From: JBLNDG01 sp050261415
Lineage (GTDB): Bacteria; Bacillota; Clostridia; Lutisporales; Lutisporaceae
Direction of reading: 5' to 3'
DNA: 25,751 nt
NCBI GenBank assembly: GCA_050261415.1
Contig: JBLNDG010000078.1
Location: forward strand, 1-25,751
Part shown: positions 14,293-22,691 of the stretch, in pieces
How the letters are laid out: each line of letters starts with the position of its first letter
How positions within the stretch are numbered: position 1 is the first letter of the stretch
Notes under the pieces: generated by a model
Seen by the model: the letters and a program-made list of their open reading frames with translations, nothing else
What the model was told of the DNA's origin: nothing
Database searches by the model: none
Program-made: the position numbers and the translations under genes

Positions 14293-16386
14293 CTATACAT
14301 TAAAGAGTATCTCCCCATAAGTCGGAAACGGCCAGAATTCCCTGTCTACAATAGTCTCAAGCTTGTCAGCATCCGCACGCAAGGCAGCCATTTTGTCAAA
14401 TATGCTATAGCGATAGAAATAAGCCAACTCGTAAAGGTCCTCATGTGTATCAGCCGCTGTTTCAACTGTACTTTCAAGGATTGCAATGTTTTTCTTCAGG
14501 GATGCACTCAGCTTGCACACTTCCTCCAGAAGCTCCGCTTGAGCAGATGTATCCACACTCAAGCCTGTTGCATGAATTTCATTAATCGATTCGGCAAGTT
14601 TTGCCGCATATTTGATTACAGCAGGAAGGATTTGGCGTTTTGCCATCTGCAGCATTGTCATAGCTTCGATATTAATCGTCTTTATATAGTTTTCAAGGAT
14701 TATCTCATAGTGTGACTGCATTTCCACTCTGCTCAACACGCAGTGCTTTTCCATCACCTTGAGATTCTTTTCATCCAATAATGCTTTTGCAGCTTCAACA
14801 GTAGAAGGTATGTTAGGAAGCCCCCTTTTTGCCGCTTCTTCAATCCATTCTTCGGAATATCCGTTTCCGTTAAATATAATCCTCTTATTGTTAATGGCAA
14901 TGTCCTTAAGTATTTTCTTTACTTCAGCGTTAACATTCTGAGCCTTTTCAAGCTTTGTAGCGATTTCCTCCAGGGTTTCAGCAACAATAGTATTCAAAAC
15001 ATAGTTGGCAGTGGCAATGGATGCAGATGAGCCTACCATTCTGAATTCAAACTTGTTGCCGGTAAAGGCAAAGGGAGATGTCCTGTTCCTGTCGGTAGAA
15101 TCCTTAGGTAATGTGGGAAGCGTCGTCACCCCTATATTCAGTTCTCCACCTTGAATGGAACTCTTAGCTCCCCCATTTTGGGCCTGTTCAAATATATCCG
15201 TGAGTTGGTCGCCCAGGAAAATAGACAAAATCGCGGGTGGCGCTTCATTCGCCCCTAAACGGTGGTCATTGCCAGGTACTGCGGCTGCAAATCTTAACAG
15301 TTCAGCATATTCGTCAACAGCCTTTACCACTGCAAAAAGGAATATCAGAAATTGTGCATTTTTATGAGGTGTATTTCCGGGATCCAGTAAATTCAGACCG
15401 TCATTTGTTGACATAGACCAGTTATTATGCTTCCCCGATCCGTTTACACCTGCAAAGGGTTTTTCATGCAGAAGGCAGACCAACCCATGCCTTAAAGCTA
15501 CTTTCTGCATGGTTTCCATAGTAAGCTGATTATGGTCCGATGTGATATTGGCTGTGGTAAATACCGATGCAAGCTCGTGCTGTGCAGGTGCAACCTCATT
15601 ATGCTTTGTTTTTGCCGAAACACCGAGCTTCCACAATTCTTCGTCCACTTCTTTCATAAATGCGGAAATTCTTTCCTTTAATGCCCCGAAATAATGATCT
15701 TCAAGCTCCTGTCCCTTTGGCGGTTTTGCTCCAAAAAGCGTCCTTCCTGTATATATCAAGTCTTTACGCTTTAAATACTTTTCCTTATCGATAATAAAAT
15801 ATTCCTGCTCAGGCCCTACAGTTGTAATCACCCTCGTGGATGTATCATTGCCGAATATCCTTAGCACACGAAGCGCCTGCTTTGATAAGGCTTCCATGGA
15901 GCGCAGGAGCGGTGTTTTCTTGTCCAGTGCTTCACCTGTATAGGAACAGAATGCTGTTGGTATGCAAAGAGAACCGTCTTTAATGAATGCAGGAGATGTG
16001 CAATCCCACGCTGTATAGCCTCTGGCTTCAAAGGTAGCCCTCAGTCCTCCGGATGGGAAGGAAGAAGCATCGGGTTCGCCTTTTATCAGTTCTTTCCCTG
16101 AGAATTCCATTATTACCTTACCGTCCGATGTAGGCGAAATAAATGCCTCGTGCTTTTCAGCTGTTATACCGGTCAATGGTTGAAACCAGTGTGTAAAATG
16201 GGTCGCTCCCTTTTCTACCGCCCAATCCTTCATCGCATTTGCAATAACCTCTGCTACTGCAGGATCCAGCGGCAAACTTTCATCTACCGTCTTCTTCAAA
16301 GCCTTGTAAGTTTCCTTCGGAAGGCGTTCCCTCATCACTGCATCATTGAAAACATACGAACCAAAATAATCGCTCAAATTTGTCAT
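14293..16386 (-). CDS. glnN: Glutamine synthetase, type III
   Basis: This is the large, separate GS class found in Bacteroides, cyanobacteria and clostridia. It catalyses the same ATP-dependent amidation of glutamate. At 697 aa it is the normal GSIII length. Conserved stretches are HWFQPLTGITAEKHEAF (about 64-80), GPEQEYFIID (metal ligands), the KHNEVAPAQHELA block, VNGSGKHNNWSMST and NRTSPFAFTGNKFEFRMVGSS, plus the C-terminal helical region typical of the class. I prefer the second ATG (16384-16386): AGGGG is then about 8 nt upstream, against about 2 nt for the ATG at 16390-16392. The leader has a strong promoter and an ANTAR-type antitermination element, so GSIII synthesis is probably conditional. 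Carrying both GSI and GSIII suggests separate roles under different nitrogen supply (inference). Confidence 0.95.
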   Translation of the reverse strand: MTNLSDYFGSYVFNDAVMRERLPKETYKALKKTVDESLPLDPAVAEVIANAMKDWAVEKGATHFTHWFQPLTGITAEKHEAFISPTSDGKVIMEFSGKELIKGEPDASSFPSGGLRATFEARGYTAWDCTSPAFIKDGSLCIPTAFCSYTGEALDKKTPLLRSMEALSKQALRVLRIFGNDTSTRVITTVGPEQEYFIIDKEKYLKRKDLIYTGRTLFGAKPPKGQELEDHYFGALKERISAFMKEVDEELWKLGVSAKTKHNEVAPAQHELASVFTTANITSDHNQLTMETMQKVALRHGLVCLLHEKPFAGVNGSGKHNNWSMSTNDGLNLLDPGNTPHKNAQFLIFLFAVVKAVDEYAELLRFAAAVPGNDHRLGANEAPPAILSIFLGDQLTDIFEQAQNGGAKSSIQGGELNIGVTTLPTLPKDSTDRNRTSPFAFTGNKFEFRMVGSSASIATANYVLNTIVAETLEEIATKLEKAQNVNAEVKKILKDIAINNKRIIFNGNGYSEEWIEEAAKRGLPNIPSTVEAAKALLDEKNLKVMEKHCVLSRVEMQSHYEIILENYIKTINIEAMTMLQMAKRQILPAVIKYAAKLAESINEIHATGLSVDTSAQAELLEEVCKLSASLKKNIAILESTVETAADTHEDLYELAYFYRYSIFDKMAALRADADKLETIVDREFWPFPTYGEILFNV

Positions 16387-16433
16387 AATCATTCCCCTTT
16401 CATATTACCATTCTTAGTTAATAATTCAGGCTG

Positions 16434-16508
16434 CACAAAAAGTAAAATGACGCCACAAAAAAACTGTGACGCCATTGTCATCTTTTTTATACGAAGCACC
16501 GATGCTTC
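16434..16508 (-). promoter_or_regulatory. ANTAR-type paired-hairpin antiterminator and terminator in the glnN leader
   Basis: On the minus strand two small hairpins follow each other: GAAGC-ATCGGT-GCTTC (16508-16493) and TGAC-AATGGC-GTCA (16480-16467), joined by an A-rich linker of 12 nt. Both have six-base loops with A at position 1 and G at position 4, the known ANTAR recognition signature. The 3' arm of the second hairpin is also needed for the terminator CGTCAC...GTGGCG followed by TCATTTTACTTTTT, so the two structures exclude each other. Established model: ANTAR binding stabilises the paired hairpins and allows read-through. An outer pairing GGCTGCA (16538-16532) with TGCAGCC (16434-16428) could enclose the whole element. 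Confidence 0.8.
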
Positions 16509-16571
16509 TATTAAATTTCCGGTCTTCGAAATGCAGCCCCAATGTTGAAGTGATAATTAATAATATATGGT

Positions 16572-16600
16572 ATTATATAACATAATCCTATGAATTGCAA
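16572..16600 (-). promoter_or_regulatory. Sigma-A promoter of glnN
   Basis: On the minus strand TTGCAA (16600-16595) and TATAAT (16577-16572) are 17 nt apart. Transcription would start near 16565, about 55 nt before the first ANTAR hairpin and 180 nt before glnN. The promoter begins about 55 nt after the asnB stop; I saw no strong terminator in that gap, so asnB transcripts may read into the leader. Confidence 0.75.
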
Positions 16601-16654
16601 CCGTTTTTTCAAGTGCCATGTGCTAAGCTTATCATGCTCCGTTACCCGCTTAAA

Positions 16655-18499
16655 TTACTCAATAACAATTCTATATTCCTTCAGCCAAAAATCTATTTGT
16701 AAAAGATATGCCAATAATTGGGGTGCGTTCATGAGCTGTCCGAACCAAGGTATATTGGTATCACTTTTTACAGACAGCGCCAGCTCCCTTACAGACTGCT
16801 CGTTGATAAATTGAAGTAATGGTGAGGACCGATCATCAAGCATCGAGAGTGTCAGCTTACGCACTGCGTCAATAAAATTGGGGTTATGGGTTTTGGGGTA
16901 AGGGCTTTTTTTCCTCCATAACACATCATCAGGGAGCACTCCTGCCAAAGCCCGCCTTAAAAGACCCTTCTCCCTGTTATTATAGTTTTTCATATTCCAA
17001 GGTATATTCCACACATATTCCACCAACCTATGATCACAAAATGGTACCCGAAGTTCCAATCCGGCCGCCATACTCATTCTATCTTTCCGTTCCAGCAAAT
17101 TGGGCATCCATCGGGTCAAATTTAGATAAAACAATTCCCGCATCCTCGCATCTGTATAATTGTCTCCCTCAAATCCAGGCACTTCATCAATAGCCTCTTG
17201 ATATCTCTCTGCAGCGTACTCCTTTGGCCGGATTAAGTTTAGAAGCTCAGGAGAATATAATTTTAAGCGTTCATTTAACCTCAAGGACCATGGGAATGTA
17301 ATATTACTTGTGTCCACTTGCCTATAAAACCAAGGGTATCCGCCAAAGACCTCATCTGCGCATTCCCCTGATAATCCCACTGTTGCCTGACTTTTGATCC
17401 AACGGCTAAAAAGCATTAACGAAGAGTCAATATCAGCCATGCCCGGCAGATCTCTTGCCAAAACAGCCGGGAAAATTGCCTGAACCAATTCAGGTGTGTC
17501 AATCAAGCAAGAAGAGTGTTTGGTATCTAAATAATCCGAGACTTTTTTCACCCAGGGAGCATCAGCATTCGGTTGGAATTCGTTTACCCGAAAATGCTTA
17601 TCATTCCCTATATAATCTACTGAAAAGGTGTTTATCTGTTCCTCTCTTTCTTTTTTATATACATCTGAAGCTATTGCGGTAATAGCGCTGGAATCCAAGC
17701 CTCCAGACAACAGCGTACATAACGGCACATCGGATACTAGCTGCCGCTTGATTGAGTCATAGACTAATTCCCGGACAGAATCTACAGTCTTGTCAAAGCT
17801 TTCTTCATGAGCATGACTGATCAGAGACCAATATTGCTGCGTTCTCATCCCTTTAGAGTCGACGTACATGCAGTAACCCGGTTTTAATCCAGCTATATCT
17901 GAAAAAACGCCCTGCCCTGGTGTTCTTGCAGGCCCCAGTGTAAAAATCTCCGCCAACCCCTCCCGTTTAACTTTTGTTGATACAATGGGATGTACCAGAA
18001 TCGCTTTGATCTCTGAAGCAAACAAAAATGAACTCCCTTTCTGATAATAGAATAACGGCTTAACTCCAATACGGTCCCTCGCAAGAAATAATTTTTCATT
18101 TTTCGCATCCCATATAGCAAAGGCAAAAATACCATTCAGCTTTTGAAGGCATTTTTCCCCCCATTCAATATAAGCATTCAGGAGTACCTCAGTATCTGAC
18201 CATCCGTTAAAGCAATACCCCTTCAAGGCCAATTCCTGCCTTATATCCTCTGTATTGTACAGTTCTCCATTGTAAACCATGGCATAGACCGCTTCACCTC
18301 TTTTGCGGATCATAGGTTGCTGACCGCCTTCCGGGTCAACCACTACCAGGCGGCGATGCCCCAAAGCAGCATGCTCGGAAAACCAGAAGCCTGATGCATC
18401 CGGGCCGCGATGAACAATTTTTTCTGCCATAGCCTTTAATACATCATGATTATTCGAGAGACTTGCGGAAAAGTCTGTCCAGCCAACAATTCCACACAT
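16655..18499 (-). CDS. asnB: Asparagine synthetase (glutamine-hydrolysing)
   Basis: It converts aspartate, glutamine and ATP to asparagine. The 614-aa product has the class II glutaminase domain first (about 1-210). MCGIVGW exposes Cys at position 1 after Met removal, and RGPDASG and YNGELYN form the glutamine pocket. The synthetase domain follows, with the PP-loop LLSGGLDSSAITAIAS (SGGLDSS about 265-271) and the later GECADEVFGGYPWFY. I use ATG 18497-18499 because the nucleophile must be residue 2; AGGAGGT lies 10 nt upstream. An upstream in-frame GTG overlaps that site. The gene is upstream of glnN on the same strand, forming an Asn/Gln amide block. A terminator-like hairpin sits directly before its ribosome binding site. 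Confidence 0.95.
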   Translation of the reverse strand: MCGIVGWTDFSASLSNNHDVLKAMAEKIVHRGPDASGFWFSEHAALGHRRLVVVDPEGGQQPMIRKRGEAVYAMVYNGELYNTEDIRQELALKGYCFNGWSDTEVLLNAYIEWGEKCLQKLNGIFAFAIWDAKNEKLFLARDRIGVKPLFYYQKGSSFLFASEIKAILVHPIVSTKVKREGLAEIFTLGPARTPGQGVFSDIAGLKPGYCMYVDSKGMRTQQYWSLISHAHEESFDKTVDSVRELVYDSIKRQLVSDVPLCTLLSGGLDSSAITAIASDVYKKEREEQINTFSVDYIGNDKHFRVNEFQPNADAPWVKKVSDYLDTKHSSCLIDTPELVQAIFPAVLARDLPGMADIDSSLMLFSRWIKSQATVGLSGECADEVFGGYPWFYRQVDTSNITFPWSLRLNERLKLYSPELLNLIRPKEYAAERYQEAIDEVPGFEGDNYTDARMRELFYLNLTRWMPNLLERKDRMSMAAGLELRVPFCDHRLVEYVWNIPWNMKNYNNREKGLLRRALAGVLPDDVLWRKKSPYPKTHNPNFIDAVRKLTLSMLDDRSSPLLQFINEQSVRELALSVKSDTNIPWFGQLMNAPQLLAYLLQIDFWLKEYRIVIE

Positions 18500-18515
18500 A
18501 AGTATTTGCACCTCC

Positions 18516-18562
18516 TAAAATAAAACGTCCTAATAAAAGTCATAACAACTTTAATTAGGACG
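18516..18562 (-). promoter_or_regulatory. Terminator-like hairpin in the asnB leader
   Basis: On the minus strand CGTCCTAAT pairs with ATTAGGACG, with an inner AAAGT/ACTTT. The T-rich TTTTATTTT follows and runs into the asnB ribosome binding site. This is the position and shape of an attenuator. The stem is like those ending clostridial T-box leaders. GGGCAACGGCG just upstream (18571-18561) only loosely resembles the T-box sequence, and no Stem I or specifier loop was recognised in 18571-18768. That stretch otherwise holds a perfect GGAGG-TTCGATG-CCTCC hairpin (18723-18739) and a short repeat copy (18648-18663). Confidence 0.6.
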
Positions 18563-18768
18563 CCGTTGCCCAAATTGATTTCTATCTTAATATATGACTG
18601 GGAGGCTCTGATTGTGTTAGTATTGGTATATTTTCTGCCCTCTATATAAATTCAATATTATTTCTGCTGTTTGTAATCTTACCTGTCGACAGTTACCATA
18701 TTGAACTGCGTATTAAAGGCGAGGAGGTTCGATGCCTCCGAGCTTTTATAAGCATCCAAAGTCATTAC

Positions 18769-19470
18769 CTAATACCTAATCAACTTCCATAAAAATCCCG
18801 GGGGATCAATTTGTACTTTGTTTTGCATAGAAACGGTTTGAGACGTTTTTCCTGTTTGAATCGTCAAGGTTGCAACATCCGTTCCTGGAGCAGCCGGCAG
18901 TTTTATAGCCTTGGGATTAATGGAATAAGCTACCTTCATGCCTGGATAGCCAAAGACCTGAATCGGCTCGCTAACTACTAAATCACTTTGGGTATGCCAT
19001 GGAGTGGTGATTTTGCCAAAACCGTTTTCCGGCGGCGTCAATGTATATGATTTAAACTGCGGCCGGACCTGGTCCAGAATTTGGGCATTGGCCTCCAGGG
19101 CGCTTTGCAGGTTTTGATTGGCCTTCCTGCTGCCCAACACGGCAGCGATAATATAATGTTTTTCACTTCCATCCACTACCGGTGTGGCTGATACAAAGCA
19201 TCCGCCGGCATCCGTGCCGGAACCGGTTTTAATGCCCACAATACCATGTTTGCCTAGCATATTGTTTACATTATACACCTTTCCTGCAACAGGAAGGATT
19301 GCCTGGGGCATGGCGACAATTTCACGGAAAACCGGGTCCTGCATGGCTGCCTGGGCGATTTTAATTTGATCAACGGCGTTGCTCACAGTAGCCTTATCCG
19401 CTCCGCTGGCATCAGCATAGTGGGTATTGGAATAGTTCCAGGTATTTGTGAGAAATGCAAAAAATGAAAA
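18769..19470 (-). pseudogene. D-Ala-D-Ala carboxypeptidase (peptidase S11), 5'-truncated
   Basis: About 233 codons covering the C-terminal part of a DacA/DacF-type penicillin-binding protein. The frame is open from 19470 (just after an in-frame TAA) but starts within the domain: THYADASGAD (His-xx-AxG region), DQIKIAQAAM, DPVFREIVA, then the KTG motif in GIKTGSGTDAGGCF. The C-terminal beta-rich domain (from about KSYTLTPPENGFGK) ends KLIRY. The catalytic SxxK and SxN motifs and the signal peptide, which should precede this, are absent, and the DNA to the left of the frame is unrelated AT-rich sequence. It is therefore very likely inactive. An internal GTG at 19386 lacks a ribosome binding site. 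It would have trimmed cell-wall peptides outside the membrane. Confidence 0.8.
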
Positions 19471-19687
19471 TTATAGGTATTATGCTCTGATAAATTCAAA
19501 AAATATTCGTTCATATGCTGTTAATGGAGGGATGTAAGCTCTTGCATCGGACACCAGAACATTTACTATGTACCATATAATAATAACTATCATTTTATAA
19601 TTATTCTTGATTTTGGTGAATGTGTATGTTAATGTATCTGTAGAGGTATAAATAAAATATTTAAAAGAAAGAATGGGAGAGATGAAC

Positions 19688-20077
19688 ATGTATGAAATGA
19701 AAAAGGAATATTATACGGGAATAAATTTTATTGATGAAGAACACGCCAAGCTGTTTGCTATTGCCAATGAAGTCTATGAACTATTAACAAACCAGTTCAT
19801 ACCGGATAAATATGACTACATAATGAAATTAATCAATGAATTGAAGGATTACACCAGGTATCATTTCAATCATGAGGAAGACTATATGAACAGCATAGGA
19901 TACAGGAAAATTCTTTCACAGAAGGTTGACCATGCCGATTTTATTGAAAAAATAGATGGGTTTAATTCTGATAGTATCGATGAAAATCAAAAAGAAGTTC
20001 TTTTGAAGCTGGTGGACTTTTTAAATACATGGCTTGTAGAACATATAATGAAAAGAGATAAAATGATTGCAGAATAA
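19688..20077 (+). CDS. Bacteriohemerythrin (single-domain, O2-binding), variant iron site
   Basis: A 129-aa hemerythrin-fold protein; relatives carry a non-haem di-iron centre that binds O2 and may serve O2 storage or sensing in microaerophiles and anaerobes. Predicted ligands are His19 (IDEEHAKLF), His59 and Glu63 (YHFNHEEDYM), His82 (DHADF), and His119 with Asp124 (WLVEHIMKRDK). The usual HxxxH pair in the third helix reads Q78xxxH82, so one His ligand is replaced by Gln. There is no fused signalling domain. I start at ATG 19688 because GGGAGA ends 7 nt upstream; the ATGs at 19673 and 19682 overlap that site. It is alone on the + strand amid decayed genes and ends before a hairpin terminator. 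No promoter was assigned in the 200-nt AT-rich gap upstream. Confidence 0.92.
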   Translation: MYEMKKEYYTGINFIDEEHAKLFAIANEVYELLTNQFIPDKYDYIMKLINELKDYTRYHFNHEEDYMNSIGYRKILSQKVDHADFIEKIDGFNSDSIDENQKEVLLKLVDFLNTWLVEHIMKRDKMIAE

Positions 20078-20095
20078 TTGGGAGCCAGGTAATAC

Positions 20096-20128
20096 AAAAG
20101 CACTACATCCTTTCGAATGCAGTGCTTT
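20096..20128. terminator. Bidirectional terminator, repeat-family copy B
   Basis: AAAGCACTACAT / ATGCAGTGCTTT forms a stem with one A-C mismatch. It starts about 20 nt after the hemerythrin stop and serves as its terminator. Stem sequence and right flank (CTATGTTAATTCAG) resemble copy A at 12043. Confidence 0.7.
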
Positions 20129-20442
20129 CTATGTTAATTCAGTTTATTATGTTGTCTCCCTCCACATACCCCTTGTATTGCCACAGTTTATACGTCGCTT
20201 TTTCACAGCTAAGGCCCCATTATTACTGTTACTCTCGTTGCAGCAGGAAAAACCGTCACCGATGCTTTATGCTATTAATGCGAATACTCTGCAAGTATTT
20301 AATTAATTGTTTATACTCAGCTTCTCCTGATATTCCTTGTTCAGCCTTTCCAACAGTTCAGGCTAATGGTAGCATTGGCCTTTTCTGCTGAAGCTAATTT
20401 TTTTGAAAACTCCGATTCAATTTTATAATAAAAACATATCTC
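20129..20442. other. Gene-free stretch with coding scraps
   Basis: No complete gene is visible. On the minus strand, directly after the DUF58 remnant, frame pieces read SEFSKKLASAEKANATIS and then, after a frameshift, LLERLNKEYQEKLSINN before a stop (about 20306-20430). Together they look like the tail of a lost protein I cannot name. A further 39-codon open stretch without a start (about 20145-20265, minus) ends RRINCGNTRGMWRETT. Both are most simply residues of degraded genes. Confidence 0.4.
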
Positions 20443-21544
20443 CTAAAGTTTATTTTTATTCTGTTGATACCAAACATAATGACCTTCATCAACCTGGAAG
20501 CAAAAAATAAAAAATGGAGTATAAAGCTTCCCCTTGTGCAGCATTTTCTCTAGTGGAGCCATTTTCTTACCTCCCACGCGCTGGGTAATTTGAGCTATTT
20601 GATCTAACAACGGCGTCAAGTTCATACCAGGCAGAAGACTCGGCATCTTTTTACCATTATAGGCCAGACCGTTGCTGGCAAATCCTATTCTCATTCCCTG
20701 CCCGTTGTACTTTACGGCCACAGAGGCAATAATAGAAAGAAACTCTTCAAAAGCTTCACTTATGTAATGCTTATAAGCCTCGAGCTCGACCGGGTCTTTA
20801 TATGCCTCTTCATTAACTGCAAAACCCTGGACATCAATATAAATAATCAGTTGTTCCGTAACAACAGGCTGATAAGCATTAGTTTGAAGCTTTCCTTCTT
20901 TCGCACTGGCTCTGCTTTCCCTTTACTCCCCATTGCATTGAAGGCCTAAAAACCGGTACGTTGACAGATACTAATTTAGGATATACATACACCTTACCTT
21001 CCATATCATACAGCTTTTCTATCTCAGCAAAGCGAAATCCGTCTCCGGAACGCAGTTTAACCTGTCCTATATTATAAACTCCCCTTCTTAATGCTTTACC
21101 AGTCAATGTCCAATTAATCTTCTGAAACCAAAGCAGCCACAAGAATCGTACCGTATATGCTTCGCCTTCAATATCGCCCAGACTGATCACATTATTTTTT
21201 GGGTAACTCCATTCTATCCATATTAACGGGAGCCATTTATTGTTATAAAGTGAAGCGTTTACCTGAAACTCCTCACCGGTAAATAGCCTGGATTTTGAAA
21301 GCTGCAAGCTGGGTTTGACGTTCACCAGCGACAGTTTCTTCCAAATAGTAATGACTCCAAATAAAAGCACCAAGAACGCACTTACAACAATTAACGGTAT
21401 GAACCTGTACCATAGGGCAATAGGCAGCAGAACCAATATTACCTTTATTACCTGAGGCTCGAACAGTAAGCTGGTTTCCAAGGCCAGAGAGTCATCTTCA
21501 TTATTATCATACTTATTTTGTGGTGACTGTTGCTCATTACTCAT
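20443..21544 (-). pseudogene. DUF58 protein of a MoxR operon, broken by an internal deletion/frameshift
   Basis: The first frame (21544-20879) starts MSNEQQSPQNKYDNN. It has two membrane helices (VIKVILVLLPIALWY, FIPLIVVSAFLVLLFGVI) and the beta-rich DUF58 lead-in up to VNVPVFRPSMQWG. It then runs out of frame and stops. The rest continues one base over: RASAKEGKLQTNAYQPV, the conserved DUF58 'xASAxxGKLQ' block, then EQLIIYIDVQG and on to the stop at 20443. The 20-25 residues that normally lie between (the D-P-..IRDYQPGD.. segment) are missing, so this is a small deletion plus frameshift, not just a sequencing slip. Its ATG overlaps the MoxR stop (ATGA), so they were translationally coupled. 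Partners of this kind usually support cell-envelope processes. Confidence 0.8.
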
Positions 21545-22510
21545 ATCCGGACTACCTTTTCATCAGGCACGCTTACTTTTCCCTTGATTTCTTCCAGGAT
21601 ATCCTCTGCCAGAATGTTATTCATGTGCGCTTCCATGTTTAATATCAAGCGGTGGTTCCACACCGGCTTGACCATTTCTTTCACATCATCCGGAAGGACA
21701 TAGCTGCGACCATTCAATAACGCCCATGCCTTGACAGTTTTGTACAGTGCTTTGCTCGCTCTAGGGCTTACTCCTATAGAAACAAGGGAATGATTCCGGG
21801 TCGCATTAGCTAATGCAATAATATACTCCCGTATAGAAGGGTGAATATGAACACTCATGCATTGCCTTTGCAATTCTTGAATTTCCTGTGGATTGAATCG
21901 GTTTTCTGTTTTTTCAAAAGGAATTTCATCTACCACTCGCTCAAGCATTTGCTCCTCTTCCCTTAAAGTAGGACACCCCAGCCTTAATTTCATCAAAAAC
22001 CTATCCAGCTGAACTTCAGGAAGGGGAAAAGTCCCCTCAATTTCTATCGGGTTTTGTGTAGCCAATACAATAAAGGGGTTGTCCAATGCATATGTCTTTC
22101 CGTCAATAGAAACCTGTCTTTCTTCCATGCTTTCCAACAGGCTTGACTGAGTACGCGGTAACACCCTATTGATTTCATCAACCAATAGTACATTTGTAAA
22201 AACAGGTCCTTTTCTGAAATAAAATTCGTTAGTCTTTGAATATCGAACCGTCTAAAACATCTGACGGGAGCAAGTCAGGTGTACACTGGATTCTTGAGAA
22301 CCTACAATCCAATCCCTTTGAAAATGCCTTAACCATAGTGGTTTTCCCCGTTCCGGGAAGGTCCTCCAACAGTACATGTCCCTGACTCAACAATGCAGTT
22401 AAAATCAGCTTTAATTCGTTTTTTCTTCCGACTATGACTTTCTCAATTTCCTGCCATAATTCATCTAATTGCTGGCTTACAAAGCCGTATGCATCATTAT
22501 TGGTATTCAT
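21541..22510 (-). pseudogene. MoxR-family AAA+ ATPase, frameshifted
   Basis: Frame 1 (22510-22229) gives MNTNNDAYGF, VIVGRKNELKLIL and the Walker A LPGTGKTTM (51-59). It ends DLLPSDVLDGSIFKD at a TAA. Frame 2 resumes at once with NEFYFRKGPVFTNVLLVDEINR (Walker B), then PRTQSSLLESMEERQV, the sensor block ATQNPIEIEGTFPLPEAQ-like, and the lid with GVSPRASKALYKTVKAWAL. The two parts join without missing residues if about two bases are restored near 22228, so a single small indel is enough. Both ATPase halves are otherwise well conserved, which suggests a recent loss or a sequencing error. MoxR ATPases act as chaperones for metal or envelope proteins together with DUF58 partners, as here. Confidence 0.82.
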
Positions 22511-22634
22511 TCAGCTTCCCCTATACTATTTATCATTCAATGCCAATTACTAATATGATTCTTCATCTTCAATCAATATAGTGTATATTATAGCAAATAG
22601 CTATTGAAAAGTCATGGATATTTTAGCTAATGCA

Positions 22635-22667
22635 AAAGCCTGTGATTGATTCCCAATAACAGGCTTT
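22635..22667. terminator. Bidirectional terminator, repeat-family copy C
   Basis: AAAGCCTGT / ACAGGCTTT stem with a 15-nt loop, flanked by A4 on the left and TTTCTT on the right. In the minus direction it lies after the PHP-domain pseudogene and the tRNA-like element. The right flank ATGTAAATTCAATATT matches copies A and B and, for 16 nt, the site at 18648-18663. Confidence 0.7.
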
Positions 22668-22691
22668 CTTATGTAAATTCAATATTATTTA

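Noticed and set aside
18571..18768. T-box riboswitch for asnB
   Set aside because: Only the terminator-like hairpin and a loose GGGCAACGGCG are present; no Stem I, AGUA-type bulge or specifier loop could be placed.
19480..19689. 69-codon minus frame before the hemerythrin gene
   Set aside because: AT-rich translation without a ribosome binding site, opposite the hemerythrin leader; nothing protein-like.
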